A DNA stretch of 64,000 nucleotides, taken from Typhlomys cinereus (Eukaryota; Chordata; Mammalia; Rodentia; Platacanthomyidae). Shown piece after piece: positions 10,091-55,143 of this stretch; the stretch's first letter is position 1; the number at the start of each line of letters is the position of its first letter. Position numbers and translations under genes: made by a program. The notes beneath the pieces are model-generated. The model was not told the DNA's origin and did not search any database. It was given only the letters and a program-made list of their open reading frames with translations. The DNA lies in contig JALPQD010000004.1 of NCBI GenBank assembly GCA_023101885.1, positions 11,801,688 through 11,865,687 of the forward strand. The letters run 5' to 3'.

Positions 10091-11389
10091 TAATTGAAAT
10101 TTTAAAATCTGGGCCTGTTTCCAGTTGGTAATGTGATTGCTTGGACAGATCTGCTCACTTTCTGGACTGGCAGCAAAGAGGACAGTTGGGGAAGACACAA
10201 GGTCATAACGAGAACCAAAGAGGAGGCAAGGACACCATAGATGGTACTAATAAACTGCTCCAGTTTACTGTGCATTAGCTTCTGTGCATCATGGAATATT
10301 CCAAGGCTCAATAGGTAAGTCAAACATTGTATCTCACAGTGTCCTAGGGGCAAGAATCTAGGAACTACTTAACTAGACGGCTCTAGCTCAAGGTCTTGGT
10401 AGTCAGGTACATCTGCAGGAATCTTAATACCACTGCAGAGCTGGAAAAATCCATTGCTTACTCACTAGTTGCTAGCCAAAGAAAGCTTACTAACATATAG
10501 GTCTTGCCATATAGTTGTTCGCAAACACAGCTGGCATCTCTCAAATGGGTGATCAAAAAGAGACAGAGACAAAGAGAGGAGAAAGAGAGAGACAGAACCC
10601 AAAAGTAACAGATAGTTTTGTGTGTGACCTTTTTTTTTGAGACAGGGTTTCACTCTATAACCCAGGCTGACCTAGAACTCTCCTGCCTCAGCATCCCAAG
10701 TATAGGGGTTTGAGGCAAGAGTCACAAAAGTACATTTTTTTAAATAATAAATCTGGAAGTGTCATACCATCGCTCTGTTGAATGCTACTGGTCACAAGGG
10801 TGTAAGTACCACTGAGCAGAGAGCACCAAGAGCCAACTCACACAGACAGGAAAACATGAGATTGAACTTCCCTGTTAGGACAGAAAGGTCCTCAAGACCA
10901 CACAGTCCCGAGTCTGGAAGAACTTTCTAGAAATGAACTGTAGAAGACTCCAAGATGAACAGATGAAAATTTTGATACCTAGAAACTCCCAGTCATCCAA
11001 CGTAACAAAAAGAGATTGATACAGTGATCAAGACGTGAACTGGAAAGCCAGCATAACTTTTGACAAATCACTTTCTCCCTCCGAATCTGCTTTTCTGGGA
11101 GTGAATGAAGGGCTTGGGCCACACTGCTAACACTGACGCTGTGCTTCGCTCTGCCCAACTCTGCCTTTCATTAGCTCATCTTACTCTCATGTGAAGGAGC
11201 AAAGCTTGTTTGGAAGGACCCTTGGCACCATTCCAAATGTGCTGGGCTCTCACACAGCAGCAGTGAGGTCTCAGCCCAAGCTGCAGCTCTCAAGATCTGA
11301 TTCATGTGTTTAGCAACGGACTGGGTTTTTTTTCTGGGGGGTCCCTTGTGAAACATAGCACTGTGGTTACAACTATCAGGCTTTGTGAG
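10091..11389. other. Intergenic stretch with an antisense B1 and a faint MIR
   Basis: 10625-10730 is an antisense B1-like segment (GAGACAGGGTTTCACTCTATAACCC). About 11020-11140 has MIR-like wording (GAACTGGAAAGCC, then TTTTGACAAATCACTTTCTCC). The rest is not recognised. Confidence 0.45.
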
Positions 11390-11783
11390 TGTTATAGTTA
11401 AGCACAGGTGTCAACTTGACAGTTGAGGGTTTGAGATCTAGGCACATTTGAGCAAACCTGCAAGAAATTATCTAGCTGATGGGGAAGGTCCAGCCCATGG
11501 TGGGTGGGATTAGGCCCTGGAATAAGTCGGAGAGCTGGTTGAGAGAGTCGGCATCCTTCTGTTCACTTGGCCAGACATGTTGGTCTGGCAAGTAAGGATT
11601 GTCCATCTCTCAGCCGTTATGCGGTGATGGTGTAGCCAGTTCTCTCAGCCCTGGTGTTGGTGCGTGCCCTCCCGTTAGGCTGGACTGAGAAGTGTAACCA
11701 GGAATCATAAGAGAGAATAAACCCTTGTTCCCTTAAGCCATTCGATGGTCACTTATCAGCAACCATGCAGGCAAACTGCAATA
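11390..11783 (+). mobile_element. Solo LTR (ERVL/MaLR-like)
   Basis: A 394-bp element begins TGTTATAGTTAAGCACAGG. It has AGAGAATAAACCC as a poly(A)-signal region near the end and stops at GCAATA (a mutated CA end). It is flanked by a perfect 5-bp duplication GTGAG (11385-11389, 11784-11788). Only an LTR is present, with no internal viral genes. Confidence 0.8.
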
Positions 11784-12017
11784 GTGAGTTAGGACAAAGT
11801 AAATGTGAGAACAAACAAGTTAACTTCATCCCCTTCTATGAAGCATTAAAATGTCTGGTTCTTTCCAGGGTCTTTTTATTTTGACTCAGGCAGAAGAAAT
11901 CGTATCATAGAGATTTCTGAAGAAATAAATTCCTGAACTGAATTCAACCAATCACGTAATGACTTGCTCCCTGGCCCATCCACAGTCTCCTAATTGCTTA
12001 GTCCCAACCTTCATGTG

Positions 12018-12440
12018 TGTCACAGTTAGGCACAGGTGTCAACTTGCCTGTTGAGGGTTGGAGCTCTGGGTACATTTGCGGAGAATTAGTGGTCGAGTTA
12101 GGCCCAGAGCGAACCTGCAGGAAATTGTCTAGCTGATGGGGAAGGCCCAGCCCATGGTTGGTGGGATTGGGCCCTGGAATAAAATACAAACAGCTGTTTG
12201 AAAGAGTAGACATCCTTGTGTACTCTTGGCCAGACATGCGGTCTGGCAAGTAAGGATTGTCTCTCAGCTATTATGTAGAGATGGTGTGGCCAGTTCCCTT
12301 GGCCTTGGTGTTGGCATGAGTTCTCCTGTCAAGCTGTACTGAGAACTGTAACCAGATAAATCATAAGAGATAATAAACCCCTTGTTCCCTTAAGCCGTTT
12401 GATGGTCATTTATCAGCAACCATGCAGGCTGACTGCAACA
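12018..12440 (+). mobile_element. Solo LTR (ERVL/MaLR-like)
   Basis: A 423-bp copy of the same family with canonical ends, TGTCACAG...GCAACA, and an internal GATAATAAACCCC signal. The 5-bp duplication ATGTG occurs at 12013-12017 and 12441-12445. The 5-bp size fits ERVL/MaLR-class integration. The family name is inference. Confidence 0.85.
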
Positions 12441-12539
12441 ATGTGGTAACTGCTACATCTGCCCAAAGTCATTCAAGGAAATTTCAAATTATGCCAGAAT
12501 CCCTGTCAGGGAGCCTCTTGTGTATATTGCCTCTTGCCA

Positions 12540-12965
12540 GGATCTCTGCAGTAACCTGCTACTGACCTCACTTCTATCCCTTCTTGTGTCTTTATCTCAA
12601 AACATTGGTTTTGTAAAATGCAGGTCACATCATTGCTCTGCTTGAAATCATGGAATGGTTCCCATTCTTCACAGGGCAAAGTCCAATGTCTTTCAAACGC
12701 CCTTCAAAATTTCATATAACCTGACTCTCAAACCCGCCCCCAAGATTTTCCCCCTGCTCATTCCCTGGCCTCTGCTGTTCCTCCTTCGAGTCTTGAAGTC
12801 TTGGACATACCTCTACCTAGAAGACCCTCTTCCCCCAGAGGGACCCATTTGACTCACTCTTCACGTCATTCCGCCTTTACTCAAATCTCTCCTTTCCTGG
12901 TATCTACTCTGCCACTCTAGATAAAATTTCAAGCTACTTCCCTTCTTCCAGTGTTTGCACAGGTT
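12540..12965 (+). mobile_element. Ancient L2-type LINE fragment
   Basis: The wording is typical of L2 3' regions: ATCATTGCTCTGCTTGAAATC, AGGGCAAAGTCCAATGTC, CTCATTCCCTGGCCTCTGCTG and CTCAAATCTCTCC. It has no intact reading frame. Confidence 0.65.
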
Positions 12966-12969
12966 TCTG

Positions 12970-13325
12970 TATTTGTATATATGTAGGCTCAGGCATGTGC
13001 AGAAGCATGTATCATACATACATGTGTGTGTATGATATGGAAGTCAAAGGCTACCATCAAGTGCCTTCCTCTATCACTCTCTACCTGTTTACTGAGGCAG
13101 GGTGTCTTGCTGAACCTGGAACTCACTGAATTGTCAGCTTCTCCCAGGAACACCTTGTCTATTTCCCAAGCACTGAAATTCCAGGCAGGCCACCGTGCCA
13201 TCTGGCTTTTATGTGGGTGCTGCAGATCCAAACTCCAGTCCTCATTCCTATCCAGCAAGCGCTTTATCCACTGAGCCATCTCCCCATCCACCCTTCCTCC
13301 GTTACATGCCTGCTTCAAAAATAAA
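12970..13325 (-). mobile_element. Older rodent B2/B3-related SINE, antisense
   Basis: The minus-strand head complements GCGCTTTATCCACTGAGCCATCTCCCC. The body has ACTGAGGCAGGGTGTCTTGCTG. The same composite family is at 36830-37137. An AAAT/AAAC repeat follows at 13318-13370. Confidence 0.6.
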
Positions 13326-13411
13326 TAAATAAATAAATAAATAAACAAATAAACAAACAAACAAATAAATAGAATGCTTAAAGAGAAAAAGCCTTTTCTT
13401 TCTCTCTCTCA

Positions 13412-13508
13412 GTATGGTGGTATACCCACGTAACTCCAACACTCATGAGAATCTTGAGTTAAGAGCCAGCCCAGGACACACAACAAAACCCTGCCTCAAA
13501 AAACAAAA
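13412..13508 (+). mobile_element. B1-like SINE
   Basis: AGTATGGTGGTATACCCACG at the start and ACCCTGCCTCAAAAAAC at the end mark a diverged B1. Confidence 0.55.
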
Positions 13509-13770
13509 GGAATTTTCTTAGCTTTCTGGCCAGCAAGTTCCAGATGGTTGAAGAACGTGTTACATTCACTCAATGAGTATTTATTGCCTGCTTTGCGTGA
13601 GGTAGTGAGTTTAAAAGGTATTCAACCTTCAGTTCTATCCTAGTTGGTTCAACAAGCAGTCCCTTAAAACCAGTCTTGAAGTTGAGTAGTGAACTGTGTA
13701 GAATGGAGGGCTGCACAAGTATAATAAAAGCAAGAAGCTTGGGTGTAAGGCCTAGCCGCACCTCTAACTC

Positions 13771-13808
13771 CTATCTTAAGAATGGAAACTAACCCATTCT
13801 TAAGATAG
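13771..13808. repeat. 15-bp perfect inverted repeat at an L1 5' junction
   Basis: Arms CTATCTTAAGAATGG (13771-13785) and CCATTCTTAAGATAG (13794-13808) are exact reverse complements separated by AAACTAAC. The right arm abuts the start of the L1 3' UTR copy. Confidence 0.9.
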
Positions 13809-14904
13809 CTAACACACTAACCCATATGTACTCCCTAATGGGTGGATCCTAGTACCAAACCCACTTAGTGACATATTCAAAGATAAATCTCTGTAATACC
13901 TACAATATTTGCAAAGATTATAAACAGGAGGGAAAGGAAAGGAGGGCCCCCAGAAATAAGGAGAGATGGGATCATGCTAGAGTAGAGAAAATAGGTCACC
14001 ATCAAATATCGCAAGTAAGTAGCAAGACATCTGGTTAAGCTCACTCACTTTCCTTCCTGGTCACTTGCAACTTGAGGGGGTTTCATCTCACCAGTCAGGG
14101 AGGGCATAAAGTCTGGCAGATAGATGGTAACCATCCTGCAAATAGGAGACTGACCCCCCCCCTCACCGCAGTCTCCTACTCTTATTCCATCTACCTTTGA
14201 ATCTACTCTTATAGTAAGACTCCATTTTAACAGCCTTTTATCTCTGGCTAGGAGGTGACATCCAATACTAATCAGGATGGAGCCAAGGGTGGTGCAGGAA
14301 CAGCAAAACTGAAAAAACAACAAACCATAATTCAGAACATCAGAGACCCTACATTAATCACCTGGAACCAGACCAACCAAATCTCTCCCCATCCTAAAGC
14401 TCAGGGAAACTTGCGAAAGAAGGGGCGGTAAGATTGTAAGAGCCTAAAGATGGAGAAGAGCAATGATACGCAAGATACTCCACACAAGTTAGGGCCGAAG
14501 TAACCATAATGGGACTTTGCATGACCTGCAGAATGACTGACACATCAATGACCCACCAAACTCTAGCAAGGATCACAGGCAATAGGATCTTTAGAGGCAA
14601 GGAATTAACAGTCACAATAGTATTCTCATACAAAAGGGGAGCACAAGGGCTCTAAGCAATGCTACTGAGTCCTTACACCTCATTAGAGCAGAGGACACAG
14701 AGGGAAGTTTGACATTCACACTAAAGGATACTCCAGGGATTGGGGGGAGGGGGGAGAGGCGGGGTATAGGGAGATAGGGAGGGAAAGGGGTGAAAAGGGG
14801 GGAGGGAGCAAGAGGGACCAAGGAGGGGTGGAGGGAGGGAGGGGACCAGGGTACTTATTAAGTTTGTATAAGTGGGAAAAAATAAATTAAATTAAAAAAA
14901 AAAA
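13809..14904 (+). mobile_element. 5'-truncated L1 (3' UTR only)
   Basis: It carries the same L1 3' UTR as at 651-1799 (ATGTACTCCCTAATGGGTGG, then the G-rich tract at 14735-14850 and an A-tail). A 16-bp target duplication AAGAATGGAAACTAAC at 13778-13793 recurs with two mismatches at 14905-14920. Confidence 0.85.
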
Positions 14905-14920
14905 AAGAATGGGCACTAAC

Positions 14921-15535
14921 CTAAGGCAACTTTTTTTGGCTTACTCCTCCATGATTTCACCCTCATTTCTTCATCTCCTGAGTACATCTCACAGAGTATA
15001 TGAAAACAGAGTGTGTGTGGGTTTCCTTTGAGGCCAGGGTCCTGTCCTAAATATTAGCAGGAGTTAGGCAACAGCTACCATGGTTAGCTCAAGGATGCAT
15101 CCTCCATAGACAGAGAATGCTGAGCCCACATCCGGACCACCTCAGCAGAACACAGAGGAAGTGTCCCAGGGTCACAGAATCGGCACTAGTTTCCTGTGAG
15201 TCTAACAAGAAGAGAGAAAGAATGCAAGGAGGCTGACCTTCAGTGATGCCGGTGGTATGCTCGGGAAACTCCCGTTGAAACCAAGAGAGGAGGTCACTTT
15301 AGAAATGTGAGACTCTTGTGCCCAGAGTAGCAATGAGGTCCTCCAATCAATTTCCAAGGCGAAAAGGTTACCCATTAGTATTTATTTCCCTGGGATTTGC
15401 TCCCCCCCCCCAATATACAAGTGTTAAAGCAATTGGTTTCTTACTCTGTGGCAACACAGATTGACTGTATGGTATGGAGCAGGAAGCGGTTTATAGAATT
15501 AAAAAACAGGGAGCAACTGCAAGAATGAGAAAACT
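14921..15535. other. Intergenic stretch, nothing recognised
   Basis: No gene or nameable element apart from a short C-run at 15402-15411. Confidence 0.45.
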
Positions 15536-15539
15536 AGTG

Positions 15540-15665
15540 GAACTGGGCATGACAGAAGCCTGCAATCCCCGCACCTGGAAAGCTGAGACAGAAAGATCAC
15601 TTCAAGGCCAGTTCGGCTACACAGAGGAGCTTTCTCAAAAAACAAATGAACAACCAACAACAAAA
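15540..15665 (+). mobile_element. B1-like SINE
   Basis: ACTGGGCATGACAGAAGCCTG at the start, GCCAGTTCGGCTACACAGAG in the middle and an A-rich end. Confidence 0.6.
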
Positions 15666-15754
15666 CTATGAGAAAGTCATTTTGCTCTGGGATCTTTCTT
15701 ACATCTGAAAAATAGAGGGATTTAAATTAGAATCTTGATAATTCATATAGATTC

Positions 15755-15756
<2 letters not shown>

Positions 15757-15807
<51 letters not shown>

Positions 15808-16036
15808 AGAGGGCACTGTATGTCCCTGTAGAGGACCAAGGGTGACTGAGAATCATCCTGGATTGCTTCTACTTCCTTCTTATTTTGCTCTGGGATGTCT
15901 CAGGATCCACCCACCAGGTTTGGAAGTGCAAGCTGCCACCATTTCTGCCTGACATTTTTTATGTGGGACTTAGGATCCAAACTCAGGACTTTTATGCTTG
16001 AGAGGCAGTCTTAACCCCCGAGCCATCTCTCCAGCC
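15757..16036 (-). mobile_element. B2-superfamily SINE, older subfamily, antisense
   Basis: A full-length antisense copy. Its CA tail appears as (TG)n at 15757-15806, followed by CAGAGGGCACTGTATGTCCC, and the head complements GAGCCATCTCTCCAGCC. A perfect 15-bp duplication TTCATATAGATTCTT lies at 15742-15756 and 16037-16051. Confidence 0.9.
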
Positions 16037-16051
16037 TTCATATAGATTCTT

Positions 16052-17550
16052 AGTCACTTCCAGCCTACTACAGCAGGAGGCCATAGTAGTAGTCATCCAT
16101 ATATTTCAACCTCGCAGTCAAACGCTGCTACTGTCTTTTTGTTGTTCAATCTCCTACACCACTAAAGAAGCTAGCACTGTGGGCCTCAGAAATCAAGACA
16201 AGTGTCATCCAGGACCTGTTTTCCCTCTGCTTCTTTGTCTTTGCCTGTGGTTCATTATTGTTCAGAGCCCACTGTTACACTCTATGCACTGGGATTTTCT
16301 CTGCTGCTAACCGCAATGGAAACTCAGTCTGTCCAAACTGAGATAGTCATGCTTTCCTGGATGAACAGAGAAGAAAACAAAACAGATTCTTTCTCTCCTG
16401 CTTCACAGAGTAGTTCTATGTAGTAGACCGATCACGTATAAGCCAATTTAGCAACCTGTACATATTAAGTTGAGCTGTGAAAGTCACGAAATAAAATTTA
16501 CTGTGTGCTTCCTCTGACTACCCTCATTAGAAGGAAGACAGATTCATTTTTAAAATGAAAGTAATGCTGTATGAAAGTTGTTCTAAGAGGATACAGCAAA
16601 AGCAATGGGGGACAAAAGCAATCAAGGTCAATTCTATCACTCTAGGATAGGATAACATTTGAAAGAGGATCCAATGAACAAATAGGTTACTTCTGAGGGA
16701 CCTGAGTTTTCAGAGTTCCTACAGGAACAAAAGAACCCTCTGTATTCTCATTAATGGGTCAGCAAGACAGAGGTGGGCCTTGAGTGAAATGTGAGGTAAC
16801 TGGAAGATGAGGCTGAAAAGGCAGATAGGTTATCCTAAAAGTTTACAGGCTTTTATGCAGATGAAGGAGAGCCAATGAAAGAAGTCAAACAACTGCCCAT
16901 CAACATCATTATCATCAAAATGTGGCTTTTAGAAAGACTATTCAGGCTGTAGCCAGGAAGAAGCAGTTGAGTCCAGAAAGCAAAAGAGTAAGTTAAGGTA
17001 GTGGCTAAGAGAACAATGAGAAGCAAATTCTAGAACTATTCAACAGGTAGAATCCAAAGGAAGGAGCTACTAGAAAGTGTCCCAAGTTTTTGGTTAAGGC
17101 AGGGAGGAGCTGGTAAAGACCAACTGCAATAGGAAGGGCAGCATACAGGAGAAATACCCAGATTTGTCTTAGAATCTGTGCTAGAATTGAGGACATACCC
17201 ACAATCCTTTGCAGTTGAAAAGAGGTTTTAACAGCAGTACCACATTTCCTGAGAGAGGCCCCCCAGAAGGGCCAAGAGTCAGGGCTAAATGTTGAGGCTG
17301 TAGTTTTCTTTCTTCCCTGTGTGATTATATTTTGATGAGACTGCAGATCCAATGCAGGAAAACCTGTGATTTAATGTAGTTTTCAAGCAGCAAGCTCAAA
17401 GAAGAGACAGAAGTATTGGCAGATCGCCATGTAATTAGAGCAGCTCCCAGGTCTCCAAGGTTGTAGGATCAAAGCCTCTGCTGTTGGAGCTCACCAGGCA
17501 ATACCCACCTTCCAGCTTTTTCCATTGTTACTGTGACTCTGCTCTGAAGG
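16052..17550. other. Intergenic stretch, nothing recognised
   Basis: About 1.5 kb without a supported gene, RNA or repeat. Short open frames here lack any recognisable protein. Confidence 0.45.
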
Positions 17551-17993
17551 GCTTTTTTAAAATTATTTCATTTTTCTAGGCTTATAAGCATGTTGACTAC
17601 TCATCCCTGTTTTCCTCCATTGCCTTCCCTTCATCAATCCATCCCACTCCCTCCACCCTCCTGTCTACTTCTATGGACCCCAGGGCTCCCTCTGGCTTGT
17701 CTACTCTTGGCCTCTTGTGGTAAACAAAGTTGCCTCTCTTTAGGCCTGATAGGAACATTTCCCTTCATTCATCCAATTTTAGTCCCCAAGATTTCCACTG
17801 TATGTTCTTCTTTCTGAGTTCCTACACAGTCTATGGGGGGATGCTGGTGTGTCAGTCATTATGCAGGTCTGCTAAGGACAAGTCTCACTGCAGTGAGTTC
17901 CTAGATGCAGCAGTCCTGCCTTGAATGGAATGTTTTGTCCAATGGTGGACCTTCTCATCTTTAGCTTCTTACAATCTCACTGACCTCCTTCTG
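17550..17993 (-). mobile_element. Possible old rodent L1 3' end, antisense
   Basis: The pyrimidine-rich opening (CCATTGCCTTCCCTTCATC, then CCATCCCACTCCCTCCACC) resembles the antisense polypurine tract of older rodent L1 3' UTRs. This rests on composition and wording only. Confidence 0.35.
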
Positions 17994-18006
17994 TGAAGGA
18001 CTTCTT

Positions 18007-18052
18007 TTTAAACTTTTTTTATTTATTATTTTATTCAATTGCGCGCGTGCGC

Positions 18053-18103
<51 letters not shown>

Positions 18104-18315
18104 ACCATGGGCGAATTCAGGAACCACCATGGACTGCTTCCACCTCCTCCCTGTTTACTCTGCCCCGGGATTCACAGGCTCCGCCCTCCCAGGACCAGAA
18201 ATGCAGGCCGCCCCCACTTCCACCAGGCGTCTATACGTGGGGTCTAGGATCCGAACTCAGAACCTTCCGCCTGCAAGGCAGAGGCTTAACCCCTGAGCCA
18301 CCTCTCCAGCCCCAA
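18007..18315 (-). mobile_element. B2-superfamily SINE, young subfamily, antisense
   Basis: A full antisense copy: TTTATTCAATTG tail complement, alternating GC/GT run, then CCACCTCTCCAGCCCC as the head complement. It is flanked by a perfect 13-bp duplication TGAAGGACTTCTT (17994-18006, 18316-18328). Confidence 0.92.
18041..18100. repeat. 60-bp alternating purine-pyrimidine tract
   Basis: An unbroken run of GC then GT dinucleotides inside the SINE tail, with no base out of the purine/pyrimidine alternation. Confidence 0.95.
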
Positions 18316-18328
18316 TGAAGGACTTCTT

Positions 18329-20500
18329 AAAGAAATGAAAATCACTCTAGGATTTTTACACTGGGACTAGTCAGGAACCACTATAAGAGCCTATCCCTTC
18401 ATGGCTTATAAAGTATTTTTGAAGTTATGATGATTTTTTTATTCTCACCAAGACACAGATCATCCTGATTTTTTTTTCCAAGAGTGAATAGCTTGAAAGT
18501 AGCAAAACCACTTACCCATATTAGATAATAGTAAATGTTCACAAAATAAGAAGTGAAATTTACATATGTGTTGGGTGACTGTGTAAATTGATCCAGCTTT
18601 TCAAAGCCACGTTGTCAATATTTATTAAACATGGCCACCCTCTGATCTGGCAGTTCAACTTTTTAGTTCTGTGTTAGCCAATGGTTTCCCCAAAAACACA
18701 ACTAAAAGTGAAAGCTTTCAGAAAGGAAGCCACCAACATCAAGGTGTGATCACAGTGACACAGAGTCTCACACATGACACATTATGAAACTTCTCCTACT
18801 GTGTGCAACAAGAGCCTGATCCTGGGGAACCTCGAAGGAACACAGAGAGACTGAAGGAAAAGAAGAGAGGGACATTTATTCACAGGCCTCCAACCTACAT
18901 TAGTTACTCCACAGAATGTTAATTAGCATTTCTTGGCTTACCAAACAGATTCCCACAAGTAACCAAAAATGTATTCACATAATAATTATGTAGTTAAAAA
19001 TAAAAAGTTGGGAGTGACCCGGAGCTGGGAATTGGTGTTGGCGCTGGAACACAAATCTCCAAAGTTAAATCTAATTTTCCATTTTGGAAGTCAGGGAACT
19101 GCAAAACCAGAATTATTAAGAGCTAACCCCCCCCCCCTTGGAAGCTGGAAGAACCTGCCAAGACATAACAAGGTGTTCTGTGCCATAGAAGACTTCCTTA
19201 TTGCATAGCACAATGGTCTTGGAATGATTGATGTACTCTGTTTAGGCAGTGCTACCAGAGGCAGCAGAGAAAGGGTTCTCAGGGCCCAGGGCCCAAGGCC
19301 AAACACAGCAAACAAACAAGTCAGATCAAAAAACAGTACTTCTCTAATTGGGTGAGCATAAGATTCACCTAGACGCTTAATAATCTTGGATCCCACTCAA
19401 GAAATTCTAATTTCTGACCTGGGAATGCACATACATAAACCATATTTATATAATTTCTCATCTTAAATCCCTCAGGTAATTCTTACATAGGTGATCCAAA
19501 ACCACATTTGGGAAACACTATCCCTGGAAATGGGCAATCTGTGAGAAAAGAAAGTGTCTCTATTCCTGGTTCCATACTTAATACCTAGCACATCATACAG
19601 ACTATAAAATTGTCCACTGAATTGTTCAAAATCAGTTTCCCACAAATCATCAGCTCAAGTTTATGGCCTCTGATTACTAAGTTCTGGTGATTAGTCTAGG
19701 AAAAAAATTCATACTCAGTGGAAACTAGTGATAATCTTATGAAGATAGAATTAACAAGCAAAGTTATAAAACACAATGCTAAACCACATTTGTTTGGTAA
19801 ACTCAGCATCAGGGTAAATAGAACTTTTAAATTATTAAAGACATAATTTGTGAGATAATACACATAAAATGTCAAACAAATTGAAAAACATCACACATGT
19901 AAGTAGTTACTAAAATTAGAAATTATGCTGGAGTTTTATACAGGACTTTACAGAAGCAAACACAACGATTCACATCATTCAGTGGATGGAACAGGCACAA
20001 GGCCTAGACTCTTACATAAGGAAGCTGGTGACCACTGCCCAGGCAGAAGGGCTGTGCAGGCGCCAGTGCAGGCTGTGGAGGTGGACTAGGTCCCTGAAAC
20101 GTCCTTACTTGACTACCTTTGGGATTTTAATAATTTTCCATTTTATGTTAGCAGTAACTCTGTTAACAAGTTTACATTTTTCTATCTCAACAGTTCTAAT
20201 CCCTTTCTGATCCGTTACTGGTTCTAATGTCAGATATACATTATACACTAATACAAAGTGAGAAATACATTTTCCATACGACGCAGGCTTGGCCCTTCTG
20301 GACATTTTCGTCATTTTACAGACCTAACCCTTAGCTTACACAACAGAAAAACATCACCTATGTTTTTTTCTATCCATTCATACACATTGAATGTCCATAA
20401 AATACAGACCCACTGCTAATGACTCAAAACTTGGAAATGAATGAGATACTGCCTCTGCATGTAGGAGCTTACTAAGCAGGTTCTAAGGAGATAGTGAGAA
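18329..20500. other. Upstream intergenic DNA before DCTN4
   Basis: About 2.2 kb of AT-rich sequence with no supported gene. No intact coding frame or clear repeat was recognised. Confidence 0.4.
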
Positions 20501-20727
20501 AGCTTCCGGTTGGAAGAAAGTTCTAGTGTGATCTTTAGCTTCCCAGTTCCCGTGGAATCTGTCCGCGATCTGCTCCTGAAATGCTTGCAAGTGGGGAGGA
20601 AGAGGCCGCAGTAAAAACAAAAGAGCAGCCTTCTTTTCCAGAAGGAACAAAGGGACGGATGGCACCCCGCTGGTCCGTCCCAGCAGCCCACGCGCACCGC
20701 ACGGGTGGGCGGTGCCTCCCAGGATAG

Positions 20728-54027
<33,300 letters not shown>

Positions 54028-55137
54028 AAGGTTCTTCTGTTGGACAGATTCCACCTGGGCTGTGACACCACCACTTCTGTGTTATGTGTGGAAGCTACTG
54101 CTTCATTAGGCCATGTTATAGAGATGTACCCATCACTACCAAATCCTGTTCCCAGCAGTGGAGCAAGGTCAGATTAGGAGCCCAGGGTACCTGCTGTTCT
54201 CTTGCTCTTTCCTCTTTGACACCAGAAAGTCTTTCCCTCTCACTGAGCTCTGCACACTGAACAACATAGCTCTATCCTAGCAAAGGGGTAACTTGTTCCC
54301 CAGTGTGACACTAGATTTACTACCTGAGAAACTGGGCATGTAGCTCTTGATCCAGTGTCTGAAAGGATCACAGTCCGAAAGTCAAAACTGAAAATAGTAA
54401 CCCCAACGAAGCACTGCTGTTGATGCTTCAATACTGGTTTGTGTACTGACTGCTTTCTGCATTCCATTATTATAATTACACAGTCTTTAAAACATGTCCT
54501 CCACGTGCTGTGGCTCTCGTTTTGTCATTGATTTCAATTTGAGAAAAGTAGGATTTTCCAGTTTTGTGGTGACAGACAGGAAAACCCTGAGAAATTAAGG
54601 CACATTCATTTGCTTTCTTCTGAAACAATACAGGAAATTTACCAGTTGCTCTTAAGTTTTCCCTGAGTAGCATGGGACTTGTAAAAAGAACTTAAGAAGC
54701 AAGCAACTACATGTCCCATGAAATTCCATTCGTTTTAAATATTGCCACAATGTTTAGAAGCTGATGACGTGGTGATGTTCTTCTGTATCTCATTCCCTGT
54801 CCTTCCCGCGCTGTTCTTTGATTCAAGGAACTGTTCTGAGTATTTGGGATCTGAGAAACTAAAGACCATTTGAATAGACAGACTCATTTCTGGAATGCAA
54901 AAAACATTTTAAACTTCAGATATTTAGCATGATCAGAACTGAAGTTCTTTGAAGGAAAAATTAACTGTTATCTCTCAAATTCACAGTTGGATATTAAGAA
55001 AAAAGAACTTTTCCCTTACCTAAGTATAAGACTTTTGTCATATGATGTATAAAAATAAGACTACTAATAAGAAAAAAAAAAGACTACTTTGATTGTAAAC
55101 CATAACTAACAGTTCATGTAGTCCAGATTACTGGCCT

Positions 55138-55143
55138 AATAAA
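55138..55143 (+). terminator. DCTN4: Proximal poly(A) signal AATAAA
   Basis: AATAAA followed within 20 bp by TGCTGTTTTTGCTTGGG, a U/GU-rich downstream element. Confidence 0.55.
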
